From a virus, in IMG/VR virus record IMGVR_UViG_3300034022_000301, positions 1 to 34,077 of that record: DNA of 34,077 nucleotides; one strand, given 5' to 3'. Positions 4,904 through 13,364 of this stretch are shown one piece after another (the stretch's first letter is position 1; every line of letters starts with the position of its first letter). The notes under the pieces are model-generated. The model searched no databases and was not told the DNA's origin. It saw only the letters and a list, made by a program, of their open reading frames with translations. The position numbers and the translations under genes were made by a program.

Positions 4904-7033
4904 TTACATAGGATTTCGAGTGACATAGTACATCATAACCTTCGATTTGTTAATTGTTCTGCGCTGTTTTTCAAATCCTAACGATGTGAGTATCGAGCCA
5001 ATACGTTGAGTGTTAAGGTAGTTAAACTTTGTATCACCCATCAAGTACTGTTGTATGTCGGTAAGTGTCATCCATTCGCCTAAGCCTGTTGATGATCCAG
5101 GTGTAAGCTTCTTGGATATCAAATCATCTTCAGGAGTTGAAAGCTTATACATCTCTGTTGCTGCGTTAAGCCTTTCGATATCTTCTTTAAGTATTGTGTA
5201 CTCTGCGCCTCTTTGGAACATGCAGAAGAGCTCACGCCAAAGAGCTTCTTTGTCGCACTGGTTATACAGCTCATGGTCAATGCCAAGGATGTGGATGGGC
5301 ATGATGCGTCTGTTGCCTGTTGGATCGCTAAGTATCTGCATCTCGTTAGATGTTCCGCAGAATACTGCAAGCCTTTTTAGATCCACTGAAACACGACCAT
5401 AAGGCTCGCGCACGTTTATAAATTCTTTCGATGTCAGCTCCTTCATTCGCTTCTCTTCGCGCTTGGACTTACCACCGTACTCATCATCATTGATTATCAA
5501 TCTGCCGCACATAAGAATCTCATCATCTTTGCCTGCATCCATTTTTGATTCAGCGTATAGGTATCGAATCTTTTTAGGAAGCAGGTAGCGAAACCAGTGA
5601 GTCTTTCCAGTGCCTTGCTTTTCTCCGCAGAATACAAGCACGAGCTCTGACTTATTACCATATGCAGATGCAACAACTGAAAGAAGCCATCTAAGAATAA
5701 AGAAGTCGGCATCTTGAGTGTCAGTTATTATGCTGCTAAGAAGTAGTTGAATGTTTGGCCATTGGTCATTGTTGTATTCATAGAGCTCTGATTCAAAAAA
5801 CTCATGAAGCGGATTATAGGATTGCACTCGATTCGAGAATATTATCGATGTGACCAGGTCTTTGCTTGACTCTTTGAATATTGCTTTGGAGTCAAGGAAT
5901 ATGGAGTTAATGTCACTATCATCAATCGCCTTGTAAGACAGTTCAATCTTACGAGTGATAATATTCCTTCGCAGATCGTAGGTGTTGACAAATGCTGCGA
6001 TGTCGGTACTTATGCTTTCCGATTTATACTTGATATCCTTGCTTACTATCTGCTCGACTATTTCTTTTGACTCTTCTGGAGTTATGCCAGACACCTCGAG
6101 AGACTTGACTATGCTATCAGCTGACAGCCCTGCGGCTCTTTGCGATGTGGCATGTCGCATGATGGCCTTGCTGTGCTCGGTGTATATGTCGATGCCGTTC
6201 TGCTTGGCGAGGTAGTATATTGATCCGATGCTTGACTTCTTACCTTTGGACTCGTTGTGGTTTTTAAGGCAAGCATCAAACTGGCTATCGCAGTCAATGG
6301 AGTTGTACTTGGATGATGTGGCAGATAGCGTATGGAAGTGCTCTCTTCCTTGTTCGCCAAACTCGGAAACAAGACCATAGCAGATGCGAATCCAATCGGA
6401 GTAATCCTCGCAAAGGTTGAGGCCTTTTTGATCCATCTGGGCAATCATGGAGTCGAAGTCTGTTTTTATTACTACTACCTTTTGCTGCTTGAACTCCTTC
6501 TTTTTGGGCAGGTACTTCTTGAATGTTGCTGCGTTTGGGTTTTGGATAAGTGCAGGATCGTAGGATATAAAGCGAGCTCTGGATACGTTCTTGCCGGACT
6601 GGTCCACGATAAGTTGGTACTCGTTGTAGAGGTATGCAGCGATGGCATTGAAAGCATCGAGGTGCCGAGTGCCGTCAATCTTTACTACTAAGCAGAGACC
6701 TTTGCCGCTGATAGATATGAAGGCAGCAAGTATATAGGGGTCAGCACCTATTCGATTCTTTGTGGCAACGGCATCATCGAGGTTGTCGATATCTATTGCG
6801 ATAAGGTTGGAGTGCTTTCGGATTGCATCATCCTTGCGAGCTGCAAATGAGCCGCTGACTGTGACCACTGGAGCGGTCTTCTTTTTAAGTTCTTTTATCT
6901 CCTTGTTAGGAGCGTTGCGCACTTCGAGTGCGATGTCTTGCCATCTGCCTGAGCGCACTCCTTCGAGGAAGTTATCAAATTCGATGTCGGTGTCTTGGGT
7001 GTCATGGATGTTCTTATAGTGAGAGATGAGCAT
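4904..7033 (-). CDS. VirE/BT4734-type primase-helicase
   Basis: 709 aa, ATG at 7033 overlapping the helicase gene by 20 nt. The N-terminal ~200 residues resemble the BT4734/BF3469 primase-like domain (VSGSFAARKD, LIAIDIDNLDD, ISISGKGLCLVVKI, SRARFISYDP). A PriCT-like helical middle follows (DYSDWIRICYGLVSEFGEQG). The C-terminal part is a VirE-type P-loop ATPase: Walker A GEKQGTGKTHW near residue 470, acidic LIINDDEYGG near 507, and FCGTSNE and NRRIMP motifs. The family combines priming and unwinding and is typical of Bacteroidota mobile elements and phages. It is the last gene of the early block and probably the main replication protein. Confidence 0.9.
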   Translation of the reverse strand: MLISHYKNIHDTQDTDIEFDNFLEGVRSGRWQDIALEVRNAPNKEIKELKKKTAPVVTVSGSFAARKDDAIRKHSNLIAIDIDNLDDAVATKNRIGADPYILAAFISISGKGLCLVVKIDGTRHLDAFNAIAAYLYNEYQLIVDQSGKNVSRARFISYDPALIQNPNAATFKKYLPKKKEFKQQKVVVIKTDFDSMIAQMDQKGLNLCEDYSDWIRICYGLVSEFGEQGREHFHTLSATSSKYNSIDCDSQFDACLKNHNESKGKKSSIGSIYYLAKQNGIDIYTEHSKAIMRHATSQRAAGLSADSIVKSLEVSGITPEESKEIVEQIVSKDIKYKSESISTDIAAFVNTYDLRRNIITRKIELSYKAIDDSDINSIFLDSKAIFKESSKDLVTSIIFSNRVQSYNPLHEFFESELYEYNNDQWPNIQLLLSSIITDTQDADFFILRWLLSVVASAYGNKSELVLVFCGEKQGTGKTHWFRYLLPKKIRYLYAESKMDAGKDDEILMCGRLIINDDEYGGKSKREEKRMKELTSKEFINVREPYGRVSVDLKRLAVFCGTSNEMQILSDPTGNRRIMPIHILGIDHELYNQCDKEALWRELFCMFQRGAEYTILKEDIERLNAATEMYKLSTPEDDLISKKLTPGSSTGLGEWMTLTDIQQYLMGDTKFNYLNTQRIGSILTSLGFEKQRRTINKSKVMMYYVTRNPM

Positions 7034-8516
7034 TGTATAATTGATTTAGCATTGTTTTTAGTTTCTCATCTACAAGCTTTTTGTTGAAGTGATTAAATCT
7101 TCTGTTTTTTTGCTTGCACCAGAGCCTGGCAATTTCGTGATTCTTTTTTTCAATTTCGATATAGTTCTCCTCATTAATTTCTTTTAATGTCTTTTTAGCA
7201 AGCAGGGCAACATGTTCGACTGCAACAAACAGGGATCTATATTCTTTATGGTGCATATTCATTGCAATGAGTTTCTTGATATCGATGGCATTGCCCATCT
7301 CGATAAACTCCTGAATGCCTTCATCAAGCACAACCACCTTTGGGAACTCGTAGCCGCAAGGGAAGAGCATGCCGAGATGTTGCGCATCGCATATCATCTT
7401 GGAGGTGTGCAAGAGAGCAGCGCACTTGGGGCATTCTTTTACTGGAGCAACTCCATTGCCTGGCTTCTTCGGGTTATGGAATATCTGCTCCCATTCACGA
7501 GGTGAAGACCAAAGGCCATGTGTTGTGCAGTTGCCACCAAGGTCGATGATGTTAAATGTGAGCTTGATTGGATGCGGCCTTGCACCTCTGCCGCACATCT
7601 GAAGCCAGAGCGGCATCGATGCTGTTGCCTTGTTAACTATTACTGTCTCGATGTCGGGTTGATCAAAGCCTGTTGTTGCGATGCCGATATTGTTAAGTAT
7701 AGCATTGGGAGTGTTGGCAAACCACTCCAGGACTTCGGCTCGGTCGGGTGAGTCAGCATCAAGATGCCGAGAGTTGAATCCCTCTGCAATGAATGCAGCA
7801 TTGACTGCTTTGGAGTGCTCGACATTGCAATTGAAGATGATTGTCTTTTGGTCAAGCGAGTGTTGCTTGTAGGCATTAATTGTTGTGTCGATGTACTTGG
7901 GGCTTTTATACATGGCTCCCATCTGCGCTTGGTCGAAGTCGCCTGCTTTCATCTTAAGCTTAGCGCGGTCGACAATCTGAGCCGCTGAGTAGGTCTGCTC
8001 AGGGCAGAGGAAGCCTTGCTCGATAAGCTCTGGTATGTCGATGCCGCACACTATGTCGGTGAAGTAGTTGCGCAGTGGGTTGGTCTTCTTGGCGGCAAGC
8101 GGTGTTGCGGTGAAGCCGATTATGAAAGGCTCTTTGAAGTGCTCAATCACCTTGGTGAAGTTCCCGATGTGACACTCGTCAACGATCACCATGCCGATGT
8201 TCTGGAAGAGGTGCAGCCGCTTGTGAGCTGACTCCACCATTGCGACATACACGCGAGCATGCGGTATGGTCTTCATTCCGGCAACCACTTTCTGCACTGG
8301 CAGGTTGATTGCTTTGCTTGCCTGTGTGAGCAGTTCTTCGCGGTGAACTAAGATAAGGACATCCTGTGTACTTCGAGCGCAGTAGCGGTCACATATCGCA
8401 GCGAAGCATACTGTCTTGCCTCCACCTGTTGCGAGCTGAGCAACCACCTTGCGATGGGTGCGCAGCTTCGCAGCAATGTTGTTGATGAATCGCTCTTGGT
8501 AAGGTCTCAGGATCAT
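7014..8516 (-). CDS. SF2 DEAH/DECH-box helicase
   Basis: 500 aa, ATG at 8516. Helicase motifs in order: a Q-like LRPYQERF, Walker A ATGGGKT (29-35), Ia ILVHREELL, DECH box VIVDECHIG (~115), motif III FTATPL (~135), and a C-terminal RecA domain with GIATTGFDQPD and motif VI QMCGRGARP (~331). The layout is like phage-encoded UvsW/RecG-type or Type III restriction-like helicases that remodel replication forks or recombination intermediates. A CxxC...C cluster (CPKCAALLHTSKMICD) follows the helicase core. It is translationally coupled to the primase gene. Confidence 0.92.
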   Translation of the reverse strand: MILRPYQERFINNIAAKLRTHRKVVAQLATGGGKTVCFAAICDRYCARSTQDVLILVHREELLTQASKAINLPVQKVVAGMKTIPHARVYVAMVESAHKRLHLFQNIGMVIVDECHIGNFTKVIEHFKEPFIIGFTATPLAAKKTNPLRNYFTDIVCGIDIPELIEQGFLCPEQTYSAAQIVDRAKLKMKAGDFDQAQMGAMYKSPKYIDTTINAYKQHSLDQKTIIFNCNVEHSKAVNAAFIAEGFNSRHLDADSPDRAEVLEWFANTPNAILNNIGIATTGFDQPDIETVIVNKATASMPLWLQMCGRGARPHPIKLTFNIIDLGGNCTTHGLWSSPREWEQIFHNPKKPGNGVAPVKECPKCAALLHTSKMICDAQHLGMLFPCGYEFPKVVVLDEGIQEFIEMGNAIDIKKLIAMNMHHKEYRSLFVAVEHVALLAKKTLKEINEENYIEIEKKNHEIARLWCKQKNRRFNHFNKKLVDEKLKTMLNQLYNAHLSL

Positions 8517-8761
8517 GAGCCGTAGGTTTCGTTGTAATATTGTTCTGCTTCATTCCACAACTTTAGTGCTTCTGAAATTTCAACTTTGCCTCTATTTTGT
8601 AAATAAGCATCAATAATCTGCTGCTTTTCTTTTGCTTTAAATTCTCTAATTTTTAAAAGTATATCTTGATACTCATAATGTTTTTTATGTTCTGGTCTGT
8701 ACCAATTATTATGATCCATATACCAGTCATATAATTCTTCGAATGCTGTGTCTTTTTTCAT
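8513..8761 (-). CDS. Hypothetical helical protein (82 aa)
   Basis: MKKDTAFEELYDWYMDHNNWYRPEHKK..., ATG at 8761, ATGA overlap with both neighbours. Highly charged and helical, rich in Tyr, Glu and Lys, without Cys. I do not recognise it. Base composition is more AT-rich than the surrounding genes, which may mark a recent acquisition. Confidence 0.6.
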   Translation of the reverse strand: MKKDTAFEELYDWYMDHNNWYRPEHKKHYEYQDILLKIREFKAKEKQQIIDAYLQNRGKVEISEALKLWNEAEQYYNETYGS

Positions 8762-9015
8762 GCGTACTTCCTTTTATAAAGTTGCTCACCTACGGGCTTT
8801 CCGAGGCCGATGTTTCCTCTGCTGATTTCCTGAGCGCACTCGTTGCAGATATCGATGATCATCTGCTTCTCGTTTTTCAGCTCTTCCTCGCAGTAGATTG
8901 CGATGTGCTCGAAGGCCATTGCAAGCACAAGTGCGTACTGGTCTTCTGATTCTCTGTACGAATCGGCTCTCTCATTGCAGAGCTTTTGGATTCTTTTCAA
9001 TGGTGTAGATGTCAT
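8758..9015 (-). CDS. Hypothetical helical protein (85 aa)
   Basis: I chose MTSTPLKRIQKLCNERADSY at 9015, which overlaps the previous gene by 44 nt; the frame is open to 9096. It is helical and acidic (YRESEDQYALVLAMAFEHIAIYCEEELKNEKQ). No motif gives a function. Its place between the nuclease and helicase suggests a replication accessory, by context only. Confidence 0.55.
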   Translation of the reverse strand: MTSTPLKRIQKLCNERADSYRESEDQYALVLAMAFEHIAIYCEEELKNEKQMIIDICNECAQEISRGNIGLGKPVGEQLYKRKYA

Positions 9016-9280
9016 AAGGTGTTGATGATTTATAATTGTTTTTAAATCTTCCAGGTGTGCTCCATACAAGCTCGACATACTTGGTATCTTCGGCAAGGCT
9101 TATGAATACCGTTGCATCATCGAAGTGGTTATACATCATTTTCAGATGCTTGAAGTTTGTCTCGAGATATATGAAGTCGCGATGCAGGAAGTAATACATC
9201 ACGTTGGTAAAGGAGTAATTCTCAAAGCCCTCTGTGGACCAGGTAGTTTCTGATAAGCGTTTCGGCAGTTCGTATTTCAT
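8972..9280 (-). CDS. Hypothetical protein (102 aa)
   Basis: MKYELPKRLSETTWSTEGFENYSFTNV..., ATG at 9280, overlapping the nuclease gene by 59 nt. It is rich in aromatic residues (MYYFLHRDFIYLETNFKHLKMMYNHF) with an acidic beta-like centre (DDATVFISLAEDTKYVELVW). I do not recognise the family. The long overlap with the 3' end of the nuclease gene is unusual but both frames look protein-like. Confidence 0.5.
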   Translation of the reverse strand: MKYELPKRLSETTWSTEGFENYSFTNVMYYFLHRDFIYLETNFKHLKMMYNHFDDATVFISLAEDTKYVELVWSTPGRFKNNYKSSTPYDIYTIEKNPKALQ

Positions 9281-9785
9281 CTGCGGTATGTCGGTGTATA
9301 AATAGTTCGCCTTTGAACTTATTGGGCACTCCTATGTAGTAGAAGTTTGCAGGATCGAATCCAGTGAGGTAGCTATACCAAACAGCTTGGATGTGGTTGT
9401 AGTGCTTGGTCATGTCGGCTGCAAAGGTTCGCAGGTTGGTGCAGGAAGTAGTCTTGATGTCGGCATTGATCGAGTACATTGGGCAGTGCAAGTCGAGGAT
9501 TCCTTTTGCTGCAACCTTGCGCCCATCAATCTCAACCTCCTTGATAAAGGTGATCTCCTTTGCTGACTTCTCGAATATCAAGCGGAGCATCTGATGCTTC
9601 ATGATGGCATCAAAAACTTGGCGAGCATTTGGCGGCATGTCCTTTGGCTCCGTCTCAAGCAGATTGCGATGGAACTCCGCGCCGCGCTCGAGAGCACCAG
9701 CAGCGTATTGGATGCTGCCAGTGTAGTGTCTCTTGATGCTTGATGCGTTGATGGCTTCGATGCTGTTGTAGATGTCGCGGCTCAT
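9222..9785 (-). CDS. PD-(D/E)XK exonuclease-like protein (DUF3799 type)
   Basis: 187 aa, ATG at 9785. The motif GAEFHRNLLE (35-44) followed by GILDLH with Asp98 and ADIKTT with Asp109-x-Lys111 matches the catalytic D...D/E-x-K core of phage RecE/lambda-exonuclease-like nucleases. The QAVWYSYLTG helix around residue 133 corresponds to the conserved glutamine/tyrosine motif. It probably degrades or resects DNA ends in phage recombination; partners in this operon would be the ssDNA-binding protein and helicase. Confidence 0.87.
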   Translation of the reverse strand: MSRDIYNSIEAINASSIKRHYTGSIQYAAGALERGAEFHRNLLETEPKDMPPNARQVFDAIMKHQMLRLIFEKSAKEITFIKEVEIDGRKVAAKGILDLHCPMYSINADIKTTSCTNLRTFAADMTKHYNHIQAVWYSYLTGFDPANFYYIGVPNKFKGELFIHRHTADEIRTAETLIRNYLVHRGL

Positions 9786-9997
9786 TGCTCCAGTGCTCTT
9801 TTGTCTAGCGGAATAAATCCACTGCCGTTACCATGTACAACCTTGATGAAGTCAACCTCAACTTTTGCTGAGTTGACAATCACCTGGGCGATGTCTGCGA
9901 TTGCTTTTGCTTTGTCGAGCTCCATGTCGTTTTCTTTGAGCATCTCGATTATCTCAAATAAGTGATCTCTTAGGTCTTCGATTTTATTGCGTGCCAT
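9782..9997 (-). CDS. Conserved 71-aa protein of Bacteroidota phages (MARNKIEDLRDH type)
   Basis: ATG at 9997, ATGA overlap with the nuclease gene. The pattern NKIEDLRDHLFEIIEML...ELDKAKAIADIAQVIVNSAKVEVDFIKVV is shared with small helical proteins in many Bacteroidota prophages beside recombination and replication genes. No enzymatic motif; a binding or regulatory role is likely but unproved. Confidence 0.65.
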   Translation of the reverse strand: MARNKIEDLRDHLFEIIEMLKENDMELDKAKAIADIAQVIVNSAKVEVDFIKVVHGNGSGFIPLDKRALEQ

Positions 9998-10575
9998 AAT
10001 TTATTTAGGGTTTTAACTGCTTGTTGAATTGGTTGAGGATATTTAGTGATGCGATTGCGCTGCATGTTCTCCACTTTGGTGATTGCTTCGAGGTTATCGA
10101 TGGAGAAGTTGCTGATGTTCTTGTCGATGAATGTCACTATCATGTGCGGCTCAAGAGTGCCATGCTCTTGTTCGTAGATGTAGCGATGCTTGAGTACCCA
10201 CTTGCGAGGATCGGCAATCTTTATGTAGGTGTAGCCATCTTCATCGATACGCTCTGATGCAACAGACTTGTGGTTATGCGGCACATGACCCTTCTTAAAT
10301 TGCGATTCTTTGCCTCCGATGTCAAGCCCTTTCATGCCTTTGTTCCAAGGTGTGTTGCCCTTTGGGAACTGCGTTCCAACATTGCCCCTCTTAAGCCTGC
10401 CGCTTGCTTCTGTTGCTAGGTACTCTGGAGTTTTATGCAATTGCAGTGCGAAGGCTTTGGCATAACACTGGGCGATTGATTTCCCAGTGATAAATGCCAC
10501 CTCTTTTGTCGACCGATGCGGATAGTATTCAATCAGCAACTCGGTCTCTTCGAGTGTCCAGTTACAGCGACTCAT
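9970..10575 (-). CDS. HNH-endonuclease-like protein with Myb-like N-terminus
   Basis: 201 aa from MSRCNWTLEETELLIEYYP at 10575, which overlaps the preceding gene by 14 nt; the frame is open to 10677. The N-terminal ~50 residues look like a Myb/SANT-type helix-turn-helix. A middle segment holds FPKGNTPWNKGMKG and FKKGHVPHNH, typical of these phage HNH proteins. The C-terminal part resembles an HNH module: LKHRYIYEQEHG, then HMIVTFIDKNISNFSIDNLEAIT. The usual central H/N pair is partly replaced (FIDKN instead of HxDGN), so catalysis is uncertain. It could be a mobile nuclease or a DNA-binding regulator. Confidence 0.8.
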   Translation of the reverse strand: MSRCNWTLEETELLIEYYPHRSTKEVAFITGKSIAQCYAKAFALQLHKTPEYLATEASGRLKRGNVGTQFPKGNTPWNKGMKGLDIGGKESQFKKGHVPHNHKSVASERIDEDGYTYIKIADPRKWVLKHRYIYEQEHGTLEPHMIVTFIDKNISNFSIDNLEAITKVENMQRNRITKYPQPIQQAVKTLNKLWHAIKSKT

Positions 10576-10789
10576 AATATGCGAGCCCTCCGCTGTCTCC
10601 TCCTGTGTCGGTTGGTATTGGTTGCCTTTCGTACATCGCTTGTTGGCCGTCATGGTAGCCATGTGAGTAGGCATCAATCATTGCATCTTTTACCTTATCC
10701 TTGAGCGGCTGCTCTTTTGGCGGCATGATTTCGTCTAGGTAGCGTGTGAGCTCATTGAACTCATCGCCCATGTTTTGCAGTGTGATCAT
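10562..10789 (-). CDS. Hypothetical protein (75 aa)
   Basis: MITLQNMGDEFNELTRYLDEIMPPKEQ..., ATG at 10789, ATGA-type overlap with the gene before it. Mostly helical, ending in a Gly-rich tail (TDTGGDSGGLAYY). There is a central DAMIDAYSHGYHDGQQ helix like those of small phage proteins near recombination genes. No function can be assigned. Confidence 0.6.
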   Translation of the reverse strand: MITLQNMGDEFNELTRYLDEIMPPKEQPLKDKVKDAMIDAYSHGYHDGQQAMYERQPIPTDTGGDSGGLAYYESL

Positions 10790-11442
10790 CGTATTGCTTG
10801 TGTTTTACGTTCAACTATTTCGATGCCGCGTATCTCTGCGATGTTGGTGATCTCCATCGCCTTTGGAAGCTTGCGAAGTAACTCTTGCACATCAAACATC
10901 TCTGCTTGCATCAGTGTCCAGAGCAGTGTCATCCAATCAACCTCGCCCACTATCTCCGCTTTTTTGGTGATGCGGATGTTCTTGGTGTGGTCGAGCTCGA
11001 GTGTGGTTGTTGTTGTTGCATCGGTGAATGTGGCGAAGATGTTACTCACATCGCTGCTGCTTGCCGACATCAGCGCATCGGCTGCTTCCTGTGCAATCTT
11101 CGCATCTGCTTCTGCCTTCTTGCGCTCGAGGTCGTTGGAGTAGTCAATCATCATCTGCTTGCGCTGCTCGATGTAAGCTTTAAGCGGAGCAGTGGCATCT
11201 CGCTCAACTTCCATGACTGACTTCTTGTAGGTGTCCAGTGGAAGAGTTACCATCTTGCGGTTGGTCTCGATGTGCTTGATGGCATCGTTTGCTGCTTTGA
11301 TTGACTCTGCGCTCATGTCGTATGAGAGCTTATCTTCGATGATGCTTGGCGCACCTTCAATCATGCTCTGAGCACGTAGCATCTCGGTCGAGTTTAAAGC
11401 CTTGTAGAACTCGGATAAGTTTTCTATATTTACTGCGTTCAT
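10786..11442 (-). CDS. Coiled-coil protein, possibly DUF1351-like recombination accessory
   Basis: 218 aa, ATG at 11442. A long charged helical stretch (DAIKHIETNRKMVTLPLDTYKKSV and following, to about residue 130) suggests a coiled coil, then a small C-terminal beta-alpha domain ending IRGIEIVERKTQAIR. This layout, and the position after an ssDNA-binding protein gene, resemble DUF1351-like proteins found beside phage annealing and recombination genes. I am fairly unsure of the family name. It starts 28 nt after the hairpin that follows the ssDNA-binding gene. Confidence 0.6.
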   Translation of the reverse strand: MNAVNIENLSEFYKALNSTEMLRAQSMIEGAPSIIEDKLSYDMSAESIKAANDAIKHIETNRKMVTLPLDTYKKSVMEVERDATAPLKAYIEQRKQMMIDYSNDLERKKAEADAKIAQEAADALMSASSSDVSNIFATFTDATTTTTLELDHTKNIRITKKAEIVGEVDWMTLLWTLMQAEMFDVQELLRKLPKAMEITNIAEIRGIEIVERKTQAIR

Positions 11443-11469
11443 AGTGTATTGATTTATTTGTTTTTAAAG

Positions 11470-11494
11470 AAGGGCCGTCTGATTAACGGCCCTT
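11470..11494. terminator. Intrinsic terminator-like hairpin after the ssDNA-binding gene
   Basis: A 9-bp stem (AAGGGCCGT/ACGGCCCTT) with a 7-nt loop, flanked by T-rich sequence on the plus side (TTTGTTTATTT) and TTCTTTAAA on the minus side. On the minus strand it lies 8 nt past the ssDNA-binding gene stop. The T-run is imperfect, so partial termination or attenuation is more likely than a full stop. Confidence 0.55.
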
Positions 11495-11501
11495 TGTTTA
11501 T

Positions 11502-12137
11502 TTAGAAAGGTGGGAAGCCGTCGTCTTCTGTCTCAACCTCCACCTCTGGAGCAAGTGATGCCACCCATGTAGCAGGCTTGGAGATTCTCGCAATCCACTC
11601 ATCGCTCATCTTGATTTTATCCTGGATAAACTCTGGCAGCTGATTGAATATAGCCTCATCATGCTCCTCGGTGTTATAGCAAATCGGAGTATTAAATGCA
11701 GGAGGGCAAACCATTCCTTTTGGCACTGGACTCATGCCGATGATGTTGGCATACTTGCTGTCTCCTTTTTCAACGTGTGTGATATTCACAAGGCAAGCTC
11801 TGCCAAGCAGCGTGAAGATATCGAAGTCTGATGCAATCTCGTTGGTCATCTTCTTGCCTGCCCAAGCTTCGATGTCTCTGCGAAGGACTGCCTTCTCATT
11901 CATCGAAAGGTTGTAAATGCTGCGAGCATAGAACGGCTTCTCGCCTTCGCCACGTTCAAACTCGTGGAGTTCTGTGGGCAGTTCAAAGATGAATTGCACT
12001 TTGCGTTTTTTGCCTGGAAATTGTCCTGTTTGCATCGTTGTTCCAAGGTCAACGATTTGGTAACATCTTGCAACAAATGCGCCTTCTGGTGCAATTGCTC
12101 GGGAGGTGTTATTCCCTGATGGGGCTTTTAGTGCCAT
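11502..12137 (-). CDS. Phage single-stranded DNA-binding protein
   Basis: 211 aa, ATG at 12137. The N-terminal half alternates beta strands suited to an OB fold (FVARCYQIVDLG, KRKVQFIFELPTE, YARSIYNLSMNEKAVLRRDIEAW, ACLVNITHVEKG). A FNTPICYNTEEHDEAIFNQLPEFIQDKI-like region and an acidic, aromatic C-terminal tail (ETEDDGFPPF) follow. The tail is the classic partner-binding feature of SSB proteins. It is the second gene of the early operon and followed by a hairpin, which would allow higher expression than the distal genes. Confidence 0.82.
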   Translation of the reverse strand: MALKAPSGNNTSRAIAPEGAFVARCYQIVDLGTTMQTGQFPGKKRKVQFIFELPTELHEFERGEGEKPFYARSIYNLSMNEKAVLRRDIEAWAGKKMTNEIASDFDIFTLLGRACLVNITHVEKGDSKYANIIGMSPVPKGMVCPPAFNTPICYNTEEHDEAIFNQLPEFIQDKIKMSDEWIARISKPATWVASLAPEVEVETEDDGFPPF

Positions 12138-12139
12138 AG

Positions 12140-12427
12140 TTAAAATTGAGTTATTAATTGATTAAAAGATACTTGTGTATTATGCAGTGTCTTCTGATAC
12201 ATTCTGAAAAACTCGTTAACATCAGATGGATGATAAGTGCGAATTGATTCATGTAGGCTTTGCTGCATCTCCTTGGAGTATTGGCGAACAAGAACAAGTG
12301 ATGTCTTGTCACATCTTTGGAAGAGTCCTTGATGGCAGCCATCTTGCACAATGGTTAACATGATTCCAGATAAATGATCGTAGTTAAAAAACTGCGTACT
12401 GTCGTGTGATTTGAAAAAAGTGTTCAT
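12140..12427 (-). CDS. Early leader gene, hypothetical (95 aa)
   Basis: I chose MNTFFKSHDSTQFFNYDHLSG at 12427 because a promoter lies just upstream; the frame is open to 12508 but would then overlap the promoter. The protein is rich in His, Gln and Ser with no known motif. As the first gene of the early operon it is a candidate host-takeover or regulatory protein, an inference from position only. Confidence 0.6.
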   Translation of the reverse strand: MNTFFKSHDSTQFFNYDHLSGIMLTIVQDGCHQGLFQRCDKTSLVLVRQYSKEMQQSLHESIRTYHPSDVNEFFRMYQKTLHNTQVSFNQLITQF

Positions 12428-12468
12428 GAGTGAAATAGTAAATGATTTATGAGTGAATGATTGTTTGA

Positions 12469-12500
12469 CAAATGTATATCTTATTTTGATTCCCACAATA
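12469..12500 (-). promoter_or_regulatory. Early promoter, Bacteroidota type (TTG-N19-TACATTTG)
   Basis: The -7 box TACATTTG (12476-12469) matches TAnnTTTG exactly, and TATTG (12500-12496) sits 19 nt upstream as a -33 element. This leaves a leader of about 35 nt before ATG 12427. The gap 12428-12553 holds no gene and is AT-rich. This is the best-supported promoter in the window and would drive the block 12427-4904. Confidence 0.65.
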
Positions 12501-12553
12501 TTAATCAAAACTATTTACACGCAATTATCCTAACTCGCTGAAAAACAAGCTAA

Positions 12554-13201
12554 TTATTTTACAGCACTAACTGCCGCCACTCCAATCAGCACCCCAACTC
12601 CCACCTTGAATGCAGTTGTTTGATGCCACTTTTTATCTTGCTTGATGTAGATATTCTCAAGGCCCACTACTTGCACATTGGGATTGTCGACTCTTAAGCG
12701 GACCACCGTGTCCTTCTTCTTAAGCAGCCTATTCACGAAGCCAGTGCGCATGGTGTCACCAACAGCATAGGTGAACTTTGCCGGGATGGAGATGCTGTCG
12801 AGTTGCAACCAACCTAAGCGGTTAATCATGCCGCCTATTGTGTACCAATCGGTTGTTTTAAGGAATGGCTTTGGCAGTTGGATGTAAGGCTTACCTTGCA
12901 CCATCACCGTATCACCTAGCTTAATCTGCGTTTTGATTATTGTCCTGGTCTCAATCTTTACAACCTCGCTTGCGTTCTTGACTTTGACTTCGAGCTCTGC
13001 GATTTGTTGTGCTTGTTTGGCTGCATCAGATGAGCCCTGTGCGATTACTTTGCGCTGCGAGGCTATAAGTACGCTATCCTCATATATCGTGTGCTTAAGG
13101 CGATAATCGGCTTGGACTCCATCGCTGCAAGTTTTAAGAAGTAGGAACAGGAGCACAATGATTGCGCCCAGGTATATCGTTTCAGATCGTACAGATGCCA
13201 T
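12554..13201 (-). CDS. Membrane-anchored spanin-like protein (DUF6808-like)
   Basis: 215 aa from MASVRSETIYLG at 13201, overlapping the preceding 60-aa gene by 20 nt; the frame extends to 13336 with an unlikely Cys-rich start. An N-terminal transmembrane segment (residues 8-24) is followed by a long helical, Gln/Ala/Lys-rich stretch, a beta-rich centre, and a second hydrophobic C-terminal segment (VGVGVLIGVAAVSAV). Similar two-anchor periplasmic proteins end the lysis block in Bacteroidota phages, so an inner-membrane spanin role is plausible. It is the last gene before the early promoter. Confidence 0.65.
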   Translation of the reverse strand: MASVRSETIYLGAIIVLLFLLLKTCSDGVQADYRLKHTIYEDSVLIASQRKVIAQGSSDAAKQAQQIAELEVKVKNASEVVKIETRTIIKTQIKLGDTVMVQGKPYIQLPKPFLKTTDWYTIGGMINRLGWLQLDSISIPAKFTYAVGDTMRTGFVNRLLKKKDTVVRLRVDNPNVQVVGLENIYIKQDKKWHQTTAFKVGVGVLIGVAAVSAVK

Positions 13202-13364
13202 CTTGAATAAGTTTAATAAGTTCTTTGGATGATTGCCAGAACTCACGCTTATCCTTGAGCTCTGCTTGCAAAATTTGCAGTGCCACGCATACCGGCATGC
13301 CTCTCTCGATGACATACAAAGCGGCCACTTGCACAAGTCTCTTGTCCGCTTCTTTGTCTGTCAT
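13182..13364 (-). CDS. Hypothetical protein (60 aa)
   Basis: MTDKEADKRLVQVAALYVIERGMPVCVALQ..., ATG at 13364, ATGA overlap with the PAS/DHp gene. Helical with an amphipathic start and two cysteines. No known family. It is translationally linked between the kinase-like and spanin-like genes. Confidence 0.6.
   Translation of the reverse strand: MTDKEADKRLVQVAALYVIERGMPVCVALQILQAELKDKREFWQSSKELIKLIQDGICTI

Noticed and set aside
12154-12351. 65-aa minus-strand ORF inside the early leader gene
   Set aside because: Alternative frame of the 95-aa gene with no supporting start or neighbour coupling.
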